Origin: Dryas octopetala
Lineage: Eukaryota; Streptophyta; Magnoliopsida; Rosales; Rosaceae
Direction of reading: 5' to 3'
NCBI GenBank assembly: GCA_963921425.1
Contig: OY992834.1
Span: 20,907,923 to 20,971,922 of the forward strand
DNA length: 64,000 bases
Position numbers and translations under genes: made by a program. The notes beneath the pieces are model-generated. The model saw only the letters and a program-made list of their open reading frames with translations. It searched no databases and was not told the DNA's origin. Of this stretch, positions 1 to 10,917 are shown piece by piece (positions within the stretch are counted from its first letter, which is position 1; each line of letters begins with the position of its first letter).

Positions 1-383
1 GTTTTGTTTTGGGTGCGTGTTGTGCCATTTTAATAATATATACGGATATACCTTAATTAATTGGCAACTTTCACTTAATCATATCAATTTCTTATGCACG
101 TGCTAACTGATTTTTTTTTTCTTTATTATTATTATAGAGAAGTCTGGCACTTTCAGCATACCTTTGCCATTGTGCACTACAAAGAAAATAAATTCGACTC
201 TATCAAAACAACAGATTTTATATTGTTGTGCAGTCTGTAACTCTGTAAGTAATATTTAAGTTACAAAGCTACTTAAGTTTGGCTGTTTGGGTTGAATGGT
301 TGATTAGTCAGTTAGTCACTTACAAATTTACAATTTACAAACTTACAAAGTTACAAATTTTATTATCAATTTATCATTACCTA

Positions 384-1020
384 TTAATATTTAAGGATCA
401 GAATTAATTGTATGATTTTAGGTTGATTTATATAAGATAAATTATATTGATATTGGGTTGATTTATATAGATTTAGAATTAATTGTATGATTTTGGGTTG
501 ATTTTGTTTTGTATAATTTGTATGATTTTGGGTTAATTTTGAATCTTTAATCGTATAATTTTGGAATTGATTGTATAATTTTAGGTTGATTTTGATTTGT
601 ATGATTTGTGTAATTTGTATGATATATAAATATTGATATGGAACTATGGAAGTTGAAAGTGGTGATATGATATGGAATTGGAATTGGTATGATTTGTTAA
701 TAATTAATATGGAATTTGTATGATTTGTTAATAGTAATAATCTAATATGTATCATGTATGGAATTCCCGAATTGGTAATTTAGAATTAGTGAAATTAATA
801 TGGAGTTGGTAATAAATTAATAATTAATATGAAATTAGTAATATACTAATATGAAAATGAAATTGGTGATATGATATGAAATTACAAATTAGTAATATGG
901 AATTGCCAATTGGTAATATCAATATGATATGAAATTACCAATTAGTAATAACTAATAAGTTAATAACTAATATGATATTAATTTCTTGGTGATATACTGA
1001 TATGATATTAATATAGAATT
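384..1020. repeat. AT-rich degenerate tandem repeats
   Basis: Two blocks of simple tandem structure. Roughly 400-620 repeats a unit built on TGTATGATTTTGGGTTGATT. Roughly 650-1010 repeats AATATGGAATTGGTAAT-like and ATGAAATTACCAATTAGTAAT-like units. No coding potential is seen. The block sits directly before the hAT transposase scar at 1094, so it may be internal filler of that element. Positions 1-380 hold no recognisable gene. Confidence 0.6.
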
Positions 1021-1093
1021 TAACTCTCTTGTTAATTGTTATTGTTCTTGTGTTACTGTGTATGTCTTTTTGTTATTAAGAATTTAGAATTCA

Positions 1094-1259
1094 ATGGCCA
1101 GTGGAGGGAGATCACGTGATCCAGCTTGGTGATGACATGCAAAATTATGCTGGAGAAGTATCTTGGGATGATTATTTTTCACATTACACCTACTCTGGAC
1201 ATGATGATACTGAAGACAGCGGAAATTTTGAACCTCCTAGAAACTCTATGTGGTATTGA
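1094..1259 (+). pseudogene. hAT-type transposase scar (N-terminus joined to C-terminus)
   Basis: An ATG at 1094 opens a short frame reading MASGGRSRDPAW, the way many plant BED-finger hAT transposases begin. The frame then stops. From 1131, one base out of phase, a frame runs to the TGA at 1257-1259 and ends in acidic and aromatic residues closing with PRNSMWY, like the tail of the same transposase group. The BED finger, catalytic core and dimerisation domain between them are absent, so this looks like an internally deleted hAT copy. The family call comes from memory of hAT protein ends and was not searched. The hAT-like terminus at 1609 supports it. Confidence 0.42.
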
Positions 1260-1499
1260 TTACTTTTGTAATTCATGTGGAAATATTATAGTAAAAATAA
1301 AATTGAGGTGTTATTGAAGTAATTATTAATTAGTGAAGCATTTTTTTAACAGTATTTGCCTCCAGCGCGCATTATATTCATCACATATCACATGAAACCT
1401 ACCATATAATTTGGTTTTTTTCAATGTTTTTTATCAATGTAGTAGATAATATGTTAAATAAACATATGGTGAAGTTTCATTCAAAATTTTAGTATTTTG

Positions 1500-1609
1500 A
1501 TAATAATTTCCGTCGTTTCTTTCGAATTTTTGTCGAAATTTAAAAATCTTCGAAATTTCCGTCGAAATTTCCATCAAAATTTCCTCGAAACCCGAAATTT
1601 TATTCCTTG
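1500..1609 (+). mobile_element. 3' terminus of hAT-like element
   Basis: This stretch repeats the subterminal motif TCGAAATTT several times and ends ...AAATTTTATTCCTTG at 1609. The reverse complement, CAAGGAATAAAATTT, closely resembles the inverted terminus (CAAAGAATTAAATTTT) of the MITE at 20200-20390, which has a clean 8-bp target duplication. The matching left end is not seen and may lie before the window. Taken with the transposase scar at 1094-1259, this is probably the right end of the parent-type element. Confidence 0.45.
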
Positions 1610-1619
1610 GTTATTACAA

Positions 1620-2400
1620 ATCATCTCACCAAATTTCTCATTGTACACTCATCCCACCCATTAAACTCCACACACCCCACCCAACATCCAAACCATCAAA
1701 CACACCACAACTAACACCTCCCACCCTAGCCACCCACACAACCGCGCTCAGCACCCCAACCCTACCTTTCTCTCTTTTTCCTTCTCTCTCCTCCTTCCCT
1801 TTCTCTCTCTGGCTTATCAATCCAGCCACACCCAAACCCACTCTCTCTCCTCACTCTCTTTCTCTCTCCCGAACCCACTCTCTCAATTGGCGCTGGTCAA
1901 TGGAGTTGGTGCCGGAGATTACAGATTGGACGACCTAAGCTGGAGAAAGGAGAGAGAAGCCGGAGAGATGAAAGAGACGCCGGAGAGAGGAGAGAAGTCG
2001 GAGGGCCTGGTCGAGGTGGTCGATCAGAGCAGAGAAAGGGAGATAGGAGAGATCGAGGGAAGAAGAGAGAGAAAGATGGGGTGTGTGGTAGGGGTGGTCG
2101 ATCGGACTAGAAAGATACAGAAGGGCGGGGGACTGTTTTCCGAGCTGGTTTCGCGCGTGTGGGGCACCTAGCCGCGTGGTGGAAGGATGGTGGGGCTCTG
2201 CACTGTCAAAGAAAGCTCGCCGGTGGTCTCTGCTCGCCGGGAGGTGGCCGGTGATGAGAAGGCTCTGTGCAGGGTCAGGTGTGTGTAAATGAAAAGGCTG
2301 AAGAATGAAGAAAAGAGAGAGAAGATGGGTGTCTAAATGAGTTGTCCTTAGTATTTTTCACATTGGGGCTTTAGGAGTAAACTCACTAATTAAGTGATTA
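1620..2400. other. C/T-rich then G/A-rich low-complexity stretch, no gene
   Basis: A pyrimidine-rich run (1625-1885, CTCTCT and CACACCC motifs) is followed by a purine-rich run (1930-2340, GAGAGA and GGAGA motifs). Open frames here have only Glu/Arg/Gly- or Ser/Leu-rich composition, as expected from the repeats. No domain is recognised. Confidence 0.5.
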
Positions 2401-3516
2401 AGGATGTGAAAAAAAAAAAAAAAAAGTGTGCAAATAGCAGCACTCATATCAAATTTTTGTATCAAAATAAAATATGCCTGATTAGGATTAAGTAGCCATT
2501 TACTTATAATTTATAAATTTTAATATGGATATCGCTATTCAGATTCAATTTTTTTATTAGTAACCCAATAATTTAATGACATTAATTTTTAATTTTATTC
2601 TAATATAAATTAATTGTTAAAGATAAATATTTAATTAAAAATTTTAAAATATAATTAACTTAAACTATACTCAACACTATTACTATACCTAATAGTTTAG
2701 TAGACCCAACATCTCCCCTATAACCAGAAATTGATTTCGTTCACTCCGATATGTTGCCTTTGAGGACAGAAAGGAGTGAACTTTTTCTCCATTTAATTTC
2801 GCTCACTCCAACAAAGAAAACAAAAAACACTTTTTATCTCTCAAAAATACTTATGTCCATGATCTATTACGGAGTGGTGAAGAGAAGCAAAAAAATCAAC
2901 TTTTTCTACTTGACCCGATCATCTCTTTCATGGCAAGCCACTGTACAGTGAAGAATCAAATGGAAAATATGGCATCTTGCTTGACTTTATGGACTGTTGG
3001 GCAACAAATATACAAAGAAAAAGAAACAAAATTAATAAACCCCATTTTCAACCCCCAAATAAACTCCTAATATATTATTTGACACCCAAATTAATCTTAA
3101 CCATGCACATCACCGCTAATTTTGTACACTCACTTGGCAGACGTAGCAGTAAGAACAAAACGAAATTCTCTCAAAAATGTACCCATGATGGTGTTGGGTT
3201 TGGGAGGTGGTGTGATGATGTTGGGGTTTGGTGTGTTTGTTGGGTATAGTGAGTATAATTGATGGGTGTACGTTATGTTGGACTTAGTTATTGAGTTTTA
3301 GTTAGGGTAGTTTAGGAAAATATGTTAGGTGTACTAATAAGTTTTAACATTTTTTAAAATGAATGTGAGTGTAAACAGTGTGTTTGAGCTACTGATAAAA
3401 AAGATTAGATTCGAATAACAGCACTCTTTTAATATTTATGAAAATTATACATTGTAAATATTTTTATAAGATCTTCAAGATAAAACCAATATTGAATATA
3501 TTTAAATAATTTTTTT

Positions 3517-3549
<33 letters not shown>

Positions 3550-3840
3550 AATAATAATAATAATAATAGGATACATCATAAATAAGAGTTTTTGCATTAA
3601 TACCGGGTGCACATTTAGCACAAAAAAAAAATTTACAATCAACCACCCACAATTTTTAATAAAGGAAAAAATAGGAAATTTTTTTTATTTAACTAATACT
3701 AAGATTTTTTGATTAAATAAAAACAATAATAAATTACTTATAAACCCAATTTTTGAAAGATTTTTAACTAGAAACTAAGCTAAATAAAAAATTAAGTTTC
3801 AGCCTAATTTGTTCGTGTAGGCGGATATAGAGCAAAAAAA
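2400..3840. other. AT-rich intergenic stretch without recognisable gene
   Basis: Mostly A/T homopolymers and short degenerate repeats. It includes an A-tract near 2410 and the AAC/AAT microsatellite at 3517-3568. No open frame here shows a recognisable motif. Confidence 0.5.
3517..3568. repeat. Compound (AAC)n(AAT)n microsatellite
   Basis: About ten AAC units pass directly into about seven AAT units. This is a polymorphic-type compound trinucleotide repeat. Confidence 0.9.
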
Positions 3841-3847
3841 ACTACAC

Positions 3848-4010
3848 TACCGAGCGCTCAGTACATGCAGATGTAGTTGTTTGCATATGCATCTTTTTGC
3901 TTGTAGATGCATTTTTTTTCTTGCAAATGCATCTTGTTTGCTTGTCGATGCTTTTTTTTTTTTGCTTGCAGATGCGTGTTGCATCTGCAAATGCCGAGCG
4001 CTCAGTGGAC
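3848..4010. repeat. GATGCAT-type tandem repeat bracketed by GAGCGCTC palindromes
   Basis: Four to five units of about 27-32 bp, each containing TGCTTG, a short spacer, then GATGCA(T) and a T-run, lie between two copies of CCGAGCGCTCAGT, whose core GAGCGCTC is a perfect palindrome. The copies are near 3850 and 3993. No coding frame fits. The two flanking copies are in the same orientation. Confidence 0.6.
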
Positions 4011-4019
4011 AGTTTGAGT

Positions 4020-5084
4020 TTCTACTTAAGTTTTTGATCGGCTGGGGTTTGGCTTAACTTTCTTTTTCATTTTGGACTTCTAATTAAAGGGCCCTAAAAA
4101 AATCTCTTGGTTTAGACCAGATCGGTGGTGTAGTTCAACCACTCTTGTCGTTTCGTACATCTCCATATGCGCCGCACCTGATGCAGTCAACTTCTAGTCT
4201 ACCGTGAGCCTTGGCTTTTTCATGAAATAGCAAGGCCTTACGCTCTCGCTCATTCTCTCAGTTTCGTCGTCACACCCCTTCTCTCTCCTCCTTCTACTCG
4301 ATCAGCCTCTCTCCCGATACCCCAACCCCTTCCAATCGGCAAACTTTGATGACCCCAACCATTCTCGCTCTCTCTCTCTCTCTCAAGTTTTCTTCTTCCA
4401 TGGCTACTCCAAATCGAGGAACATTGTGAAGTTCTTCGACTTTCAAGGCTCACTTTCCATAGTGGGCTTTGAGAAATTACTTCCTTGTCCAATTTAAACA
4501 CTACTTTTTTTCCACTAGGTTCTGCGATACGAACTCGTATCTTCTCGCAATTGATTTGTGCTTGATTCTGATGTAGAACAAATGGCAGAACGGTTCATGC
4601 AACAACTCGACCGCCAGAAGCCCAAGAAAAGAAACAAGCTTCAGCCCGGCCCAGTGTCAAAAATTGGCCCATGACATACTGATTCGAGGGCCTATTTTGG
4701 CCAAATTCCTTCGTTTAGGGCTTCAAATAAGCAATTTAGTGTTTTTGAATAAGTTTCCTAAATTGCACTTTATTTCCATTTTTATTTCCGTTTTGAATTT
4801 CGAACGTCTAGGGTTCTGAACGTATTTAAACAACCTTTTGGCTGTTTGTAAGATTCAGTTTTATTATTTTCAATCAGAAAACCTTGAGATTTCTCTCATT
4901 TCTCTGGTGGATTCCAGATTCTTTTAGAGATTAACGCTGGTTATCCCTAATATATTTTAATTGCGTGTTACGCTGCGTCAGATTCCTTCTTAACCAATCC
5001 ATTCCTAGGATTAGGTTGTATTCCACCATCTTAATGGATACAAATCCGCATATAGCGCAAATCCTTGTATCACTAACTAGCAGT
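4020..5084. other. Non-coding stretch, possible old LTR fragment
   Basis: From about 4640 to 5080 the sequence has the feel of a plant LTR. It has runs such as AGGGCTTCAAATAAGCAATTTAG, a TATA-like GTATTTAAAC near 4825 and an AATCAGAAAACC leader. I could not find paired termini or a target duplication. Positions 4240-4440 are CT-rich. Nothing here supports a host gene. Confidence 0.25.
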
Positions 5085-5640
5085 CTTTAAAAACTCTGTT
5101 GATCTCCTCATTGTCTCCAATAGGTATGATCAAATCCAACGGAACTACCAATGGTTCAAATCGCAATCCTAACTTTTTAGCGAGACAAACAGATACAAAA
5201 GAATGCGTTGCACCAATATCAAACAAAATATTGGCAAGTGTATTAGACAGAAGTAACTTACCATCTAATGATGCCTCATCATTTGTTCCATGGAGTACAT
5301 ACGCTCTTGCTCCTTGTTGAGGTTGAGGTCGAGGTCGAGGTCATCTTCCTTATCCTTGTGCTCAATTATGCGAAGGTTGTTGATATGCTTGCTGTTGAAA
5401 AAGTGCATGTGTCTGTGCATTGGCTTGTGGAGTTTGAGCTTGCTGTGGAGTGCCTTGCGCTCCAGTCCTCTGTGGGCATTGGTTCTTGAAATGTCATATA
5501 ACTCCACATTGGTAACAAGTCCTCTGTGCCCTTGTGACCCACTAGATTGTCCTTTGCCTTTGCTTTCGCCTTTTCCTAGATCAGCTATCTTCTTTTTCCT
5601 TCATTCATCTTAGTCATCTAGGTTGTTTATGATCCTATAG
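5085..5640 (-). mobile_element. Gypsy (Ty3-type) gag-protease fossil
   Basis: Read on the minus strand, the right part holds a CCHC zinc knuckle of the retroelement nucleocapsid type. The left part holds an aspartic protease active-site region of the GATHSF type, known from plant Gypsy pol proteins. Only this short piece is present. No LTR, reverse transcriptase or integrase is attached. It is an old, broken fragment, embedded in microsatellite-rich intergenic DNA. Confidence 0.7.
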
Positions 5641-5745
5641 ACAACTCTAATAACTAAATAAACCTCACCAAAACAGATATCATCACAAAAATCAAATTCA
5701 AAGATAAACAGAGTATATGGAGGTGGAGCTTACCTCTTCTTCCTC

Positions 5746-5748
<3 letters not shown>

Positions 5749-5802
<54 letters not shown>
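5749..5802. repeat. (CT)n microsatellite
   Basis: About 27 uninterrupted CT dinucleotides. The Leu/Ser-rich open frame across it is an artefact of the repeat. Confidence 0.95.
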
Positions 5803-5804
<2 letters not shown>

Positions 5805-5899
5805 TCTCTTCTCTTTTTCTCTCTCTCGGATTTTCTGGGCTTTCTATGGTTTTTCGGGTATTCATTTTAAGGTTTTGCTGGGTTTACTACAAACCCAGT

Positions 5900-6718
5900 C
5901 TTTAAACTCACACACACACACACTTCCACCGCCACACCAAACACACACCACACTTAGTCCACTGCTCAATACTTCACCTCCCTATTAACCAATCAAAATT
6001 AAATTTTAAAACAACTAAAGAAAACAGAAAAGTGTAGATTCTACACGTTAATTAATTTTTTTTAACATAAATAAAAATATAAATAGAATTAGAAATATAG
6101 TTAATGTTAATAAACACACATATAAATAAGTTATAAGTATACTTAAATATAAATACAAGTAATTATTTTAATAAACACAATTTACTTTAGGTTAAAACTA
6201 GGTTATTACAAGGGCGGTGGCTAGGTGGGTGGTGCAGGGGTGTGTGTGTGTGGGAGAAGGAACGCCAGGGCAGGTGTTGCGGGGAGAGAGGGTGCCGAGG
6301 GGGGGATGCGGGGTGACGAGCACCAGGGTCAGGTGGCTAGGTTGGGCAGGAGAAAGGAGCCGCAGGGGGGAGGGGATCGGGGGGTGCTGGGTGGGGAAGA
6401 AGAACCCAAGTTTTTCTTTCTTATTCAAAGTTTTTAAAAATATTAATTTTGGTTTTTAGTTGTGGTATTTTTAAGCTTTATTTTTAATTATATTTACATA
6501 AAAAATTATTTAAAATTCTTGATTTAACATAATATATTTAACAGAAAATTTGACACAAATTTGCTCAGTTTTGAAAGATTAGATGGCAAATTATCACAAT
6601 TCTTTTATAACTTTTTTCTCAACAGCATTTGTGCACAACCGTCATAGTTTGGACGACATTTATGCAATAAAGCCTTTTTTAAATTATAATTTCATTGTTA
6701 TTTTTATTATTAGAATTA
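5900..6718. other. Intergenic stretch with G-rich block
   Basis: CACACA-rich sequence (5905-5960) and an AT-rich interval lead into a strongly G-rich block at 6205-6405 with several runs of 4-7 G. That block could form G-quadruplexes on the plus strand. No gene is recognised. Confidence 0.45.
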
Positions 6719-7068
6719 GGGTTAAATACAAAAATAGTCTATGAACTTTATAGTTAATCTCAATTTAATCCATTAACTATAAACAGTGTCAATTTGGTTC
6801 ACGAATTTTTCAAGTTATACCAAAGTAGTACAAATGTTAACTTTCATCGAATAATTTAACAGAAAATGATCCTGTACACAGTAAGAGACCACATTTTCAG
6901 GGACATTTTAGTTGGTTTATCACATTTTCATGTGACCAGTTCCATTAATTTCTTTGTACTGCTTTGGTACAACTTAAAAAATTCATGAATCAAATTGATA
7001 CTTTTTATAATTAATAGACCAAATTAAAAATCGGTGTACAGTTAATAGACCATTTTTGTATTTAACCC
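6719..7068. mobile_element. Tourist-like (PIF/Harbinger) MITE, foldback
   Basis: A 350-bp element whose two halves are near-complementary. The left end GGGTTAAATACAAAAATAGT pairs with the reverse complement of the right end (GGGTTAAATACAAAAATGGT), and pairing continues inward with mismatches for about 170 bp per arm. It is flanked by TTA at 6716-6718 and 7069-7071, the 3-bp TWA-type target of PIF/Harbinger elements. There is no coding capacity. The family call rests on TSD length and composition. Confidence 0.72.
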
Positions 7069-7149
7069 TTAAAATTATTATAACACTTACAATTTTCTAG
7101 TGTTAACTAAGGATACTTAAACGATATTGTTGAAAAGGTCCACATAAGT

Positions 7150-7450
7150 CCTGCAGATAGTCACTGGAATGAAGGAGCTACGCATGCGGATGTGGAATGT
7201 AATTCCCAGGATGCTAGTCTTATTTCTAACCATCACCTCTACAACCTCATTCATAACTTGATATCATTCACAAGAATATGGCTTGTGTTGTGGTTCTTGT
7301 GTGAGCAAATTGTTACTGGGTTGCTGATGCCTTCGAGTGTATGGCTAAAGCTAGGACTATTTCTAATTAATCCTTTTTCTTTCTTGGGCTCCAGCTGTAC
7401 AGCCCTCCTCAAGGATCACAATACCACAAGAAAAAAAAGAATGTAGAGTA
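7150..7450 (+). pseudogene. LINE ORF2 tail (RNase H-like) remnant
   Basis: Conceptual translation gives stretches such as NSQDASLISNHHL and SFTRIW, then a tail with HNTTRKK. These look like the C-terminal RNase H-like domain found at the end of plant L1 ORF2 and related reverse-transcriptase proteins. The frame needs shifting to continue the similarity, and the segment ends in an A-rich stretch (AAGAAAAAAAAGAA), as a LINE 3' end would. It lies upstream of the SGS3 3' end. The call is by motif memory only. Confidence 0.4.
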
Positions 7451-7695
7451 TCATCATAAATAATTTCGGGTATTACTAACAGCAGATGTTAAGCAACCTC
7501 AGATAATCAGAGTACTCAGACAAAACAAAAAACAAAAAAACAAAAGATATTCAGAGTACTGCCAACCTCAGTTCCATTTTAATGGCTGTCTCTCTGCTTT
7601 TCTTTTCAGTAAAATTCTTTGAAGCTATATATCATTAACCAGGCAACAAAAGATAAACTTCCCTAAAGTTTCCTAGAGACCAAATTTAGCAGGTG

Positions 7696-7699
<4 letters not shown>

Positions 7700-7761
<62 letters not shown>
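7700..7761. repeat. (CT)n microsatellite in SGS3 3' region
   Basis: About 30 CT units begin about 35 bp past the SGS3 stop codon. On the SGS3 strand this reads (GA)n and probably lies in its 3' untranslated region. Confidence 0.9.
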
Positions 7762-7763
<2 letters not shown>

Positions 7764-7796
7764 CATAAGTAAATGCACTCGACTAAGATCTCACCA

Positions 7797-10700
7797 TCAA
7801 AGGCCATTGGCAGTATCTTCAGGGTGATGCGGGGCGTATTTGTCCATGAGCTGGGTTAATTTGGCATCATACTCCTTCTCCAGCTCTACCTCTTCTTCCC
7901 AATGCCTCCGCTTCATTGCAGCTTGATTGTCCAAATGAGATTTCATCAGCAGATCCCTCTGTGCCACAAAATCTTCCATCTCTTTTTCTTGGAACTTGAT
8001 GAAGTTGTTAAATTCCTCCGACCTATGGCCATAAGGAAGTATGAAACAAGTATAAATCAAAAAAATCGAAAGCACCACATGGCTTTCCAATATAAAACCA
8101 GAATAGGAGTCCTAGCTTTCTTTAGTCAGCCAAATTCTTTTTAACACATCCAGTTACCTGTTTTTGTGTTTCTCTGCATTTGAAGGACTGACATATGACT
8201 GCTTCACTTTGTCACGTTCCTCCTGCTGCAGCCTCTCGAAATTTTCTTCCTTTGCATCTCTTGATTCTTGAATGATTCTGATTTGGTCTTTGAAAAATTG
8301 TTCTTGGAGATACATCTTTTCACAAAAAATAAATAGATAAATAAAATGAAATAAAATAAAAGAGTAAGTACATCTGCCAAAATGAACAACAAATACAGAA
8401 AAGAATAAAAGATTTAGAAGCCACAACTAAAAAGAAAAGTGATGGGTAAGCACATCAACATGTTTAAAAATATCAACTGCAAATCAGTCAAACCTGGATG
8501 CAAGTGTAAAAACAGTTAAAAAATATATATATATACATATATAAAAGATAAAAATTGAAAAAATATAATTATGATAACAAACGCACAAGAAAAAGCCTCT
8601 AACCAATGGTCTTTTGTCAAAGTGCAGCGCAAATTTTTATACTCATTTTAAGCAAAGTGATTGTTTATAAGTTTATAACCATTATAGACAAGTATTAGTT
8701 AAAATCATTTCAAACAAATAAATTGGTTAGGTTATAAATTATAATCATCTCAAACAAATCTATTGGCTATAACCATTCAAACAAACAGGATGGTTAAACC
8801 ACTTAGAACAAACAGATTGGTTATAACAATTTCAAAACCCATTCACACCCTCAAACAAAGTCATAAACCTCTTGACTTGACTTCTACTCTAACTTTTAAT
8901 TTAAAGACATCCATACCAGAATATGGAAGTAGTGTCTACATTGTTGTTTAAACCACACCACAGTTTCCATCCTAATCTAGGGGCATAATTATATATCTAC
9001 ATAAGGAATATTACCTCTTCCTTGTTCTCTTCATGCTGCATTTTTGTTCTCTGTCTCACAATCCGATTTTCCTCCGTTGTCTTCCGGAGCTTCTCACTAA
9101 CTATACCAAGAGATTCTTCAAGAGCTTTCGCATGCCTCTGTTCTTTGGCAACCTTGTTCTTCAACCAAATAAGCTGTTGGTTGTCCTCACTCATTTGCCT
9201 TATTTGGTTCACAACCATCTCCTGGTAAGATCTCATCTCATACTTAAGCTTGGATTTACCTAATTAGTAATAAAACATGTCAGACACCAAAAATACAACA
9301 TTAGCATGAATCTTAATTGCAGAGAGAAGTCTAATGCATCAAAGTTACAAAATGTACTTAAGGGATTTAAATGAAGACCCCGTAACCAATATGCAAAATG
9401 TTCAACAAAAGCCACAGAGAGAGAGAGTTTGAGAGAGGGGGAGAGAGAGAGAGAGACCTTGGGAATGGTGGTTGAATGTATCCAAGTCTTCTTTCATCGC
9501 CATGTATCCATAGAGCTGCCGCTTCCCACCTGGACGAAATAAGACACGACAGCAATGCCAAGCATCCTTGTCTGTCCTTTGCTCTATAAAATGCTTGTGC
9601 AGGCGCTCAGCCTCTAAGTAACCCCTTGCCGAGGCTTCAAAGATCAGAATACTCATCCCACGGTGTCCTTGTGGACCATATGAGTGTCGCGCCTTCACAG
9701 CAGCATAAGAGCTGAAGTAATCCAGAAGCTCCTGATTCCCCATACCAATCCACTGAAATTCAAAGCAATAAAAGTGAAAAGGATTAGAATGATACCAAAT
9801 CAAGGAATCTTTAGCAACAAATTATGACAATGCAACTGTACTTGTGATAGAAAATTGATTATATAAAATGGACTCCAATATCATCTCAAATTTCAAGTGA
9901 GAAAAACATAAATCATACCTTGTCATTTTCATCCTGCTCAAGTTTAGTATTCATAATGACAACCATTGGTGGCCAGACAATCTCATGATCCTTTTCCTCA
10001 TCTTGTAAACCTTTCCATTTACCAAATGCTTCACCAGCAGGTACAACTGTAGTTCCCCTCCTCCGCAACTCCTCATCCAAAAGTTCTGCAAACTCTCTAT
10101 GTTGTTTCACTCTTTTTGATCCTTTTGTTTTGGCATGTGTCATCAGGGGCTGCAGGCCTCGGTACCAGTCAATGGCACCAGGACCACCTTGGCATGCAGA
10201 ACAATGCCATTGCCTAGCAGGATCATTAATCTCACCAACAGTTAAACTATCCAAAATCTCAAAAAATTTCTTAAACCATCTGCTCTTCTTTCGAGTGCCA
10301 TGGCTCTTTTCACTTGAATCCGAGTCAAACTCATCACTTAATAGCTCATCATCGGTATCACTCAAAGCATCAGAATTTTCATCAACATCATCATCATCAG
10401 CAGCAGCAGCAGAGACATGGCTGTCCTTGTCATCTTTGCCCTGGCCATCTTCTGAACCCTCGGGTTGAGTGAAACCAGCTCTAGATTGCCAGTTCCATCC
10501 ATTGTTGAGTGGAGGGGGAATTACATGTTGTGTGGCCACAGAGTTGTTTTCGAAACCCCTAGTGGATGATTGCTGCCATACATTTCCTCTTCCGGCTGGT
10601 TTTCTAGAATCAGCAGTTTGTGAAGGCCAGGAGTTACCAGGTGCCCGTCCTGATCCACCACTATTCCACATACTTGGCTTCTGAACATTTGCTGGTGCCC

Positions 10701-10917
10701 AAGCTTTAGAATTAGAATTTTGGGAACCCCATTGTTTTGCAGCACTGCTTCCAGCTCTGTTCTTTGATTTCCTGGCAATTACCTCCCACTCTCCATCATC
10801 TTGTGCTGAGCCCAGATTAATGTCTGCTACACCATGACTCAACTGCTCAACCTTGGGGCTATTAATTTCAGAGACATCTTTTCCTTTGGGATTTCCACCA
10901 CCTCTTCTCGAACTCAT
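7797..10917 (-). CDS. SGS3: SGS3, RNA-binding cofactor of RDR6
   Basis: Suppressor of gene silencing 3 stabilises RISC-cleaved RNAs and hands them to RDR6 to make double-stranded RNA for ta-siRNA and antiviral silencing in cytoplasmic granules. Coding exons on the minus strand are 10917-9919, 9752-9458, 9259-9015, 8315-8158 and 8022-7797. Each junction has GT/AG, and the total is 1923 nt, or 640 residues (Arabidopsis SGS3 is 625). In order: a Gly/Asn/Trp-rich disordered N-terminus containing DDGEWEVI, an acidic stretch (about 170-205), a zf-XS zinc finger (237-278, WHCSACQGGPGAIDWY), the XS RNA-recognition domain (about 310-425, with HSYGPQGHRGMS) and a long coiled coil to the C-terminus (about 435-625). 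The start was chosen at the ATG one base after an acceptor, reading MSSRRGGGN like Arabidopsis MSSRAG. It looks intact. A (GA)n run touches the donor of the second coding exon. Confidence 0.95.

Noticed and set aside
384-755. 123-codon minus-strand frame rich in Ile, Asn, Gln and Tyr
   Set aside because: Arises from the AT-rich tandem repeats; composition only, no domain.
5717-5905. Leu/Ser-rich open frame
   Set aside because: Produced by the (CT)n microsatellite.
10130-10684. Plus-strand open frames opposite SGS3
   Set aside because: Shadows of the large first coding exon of SGS3.
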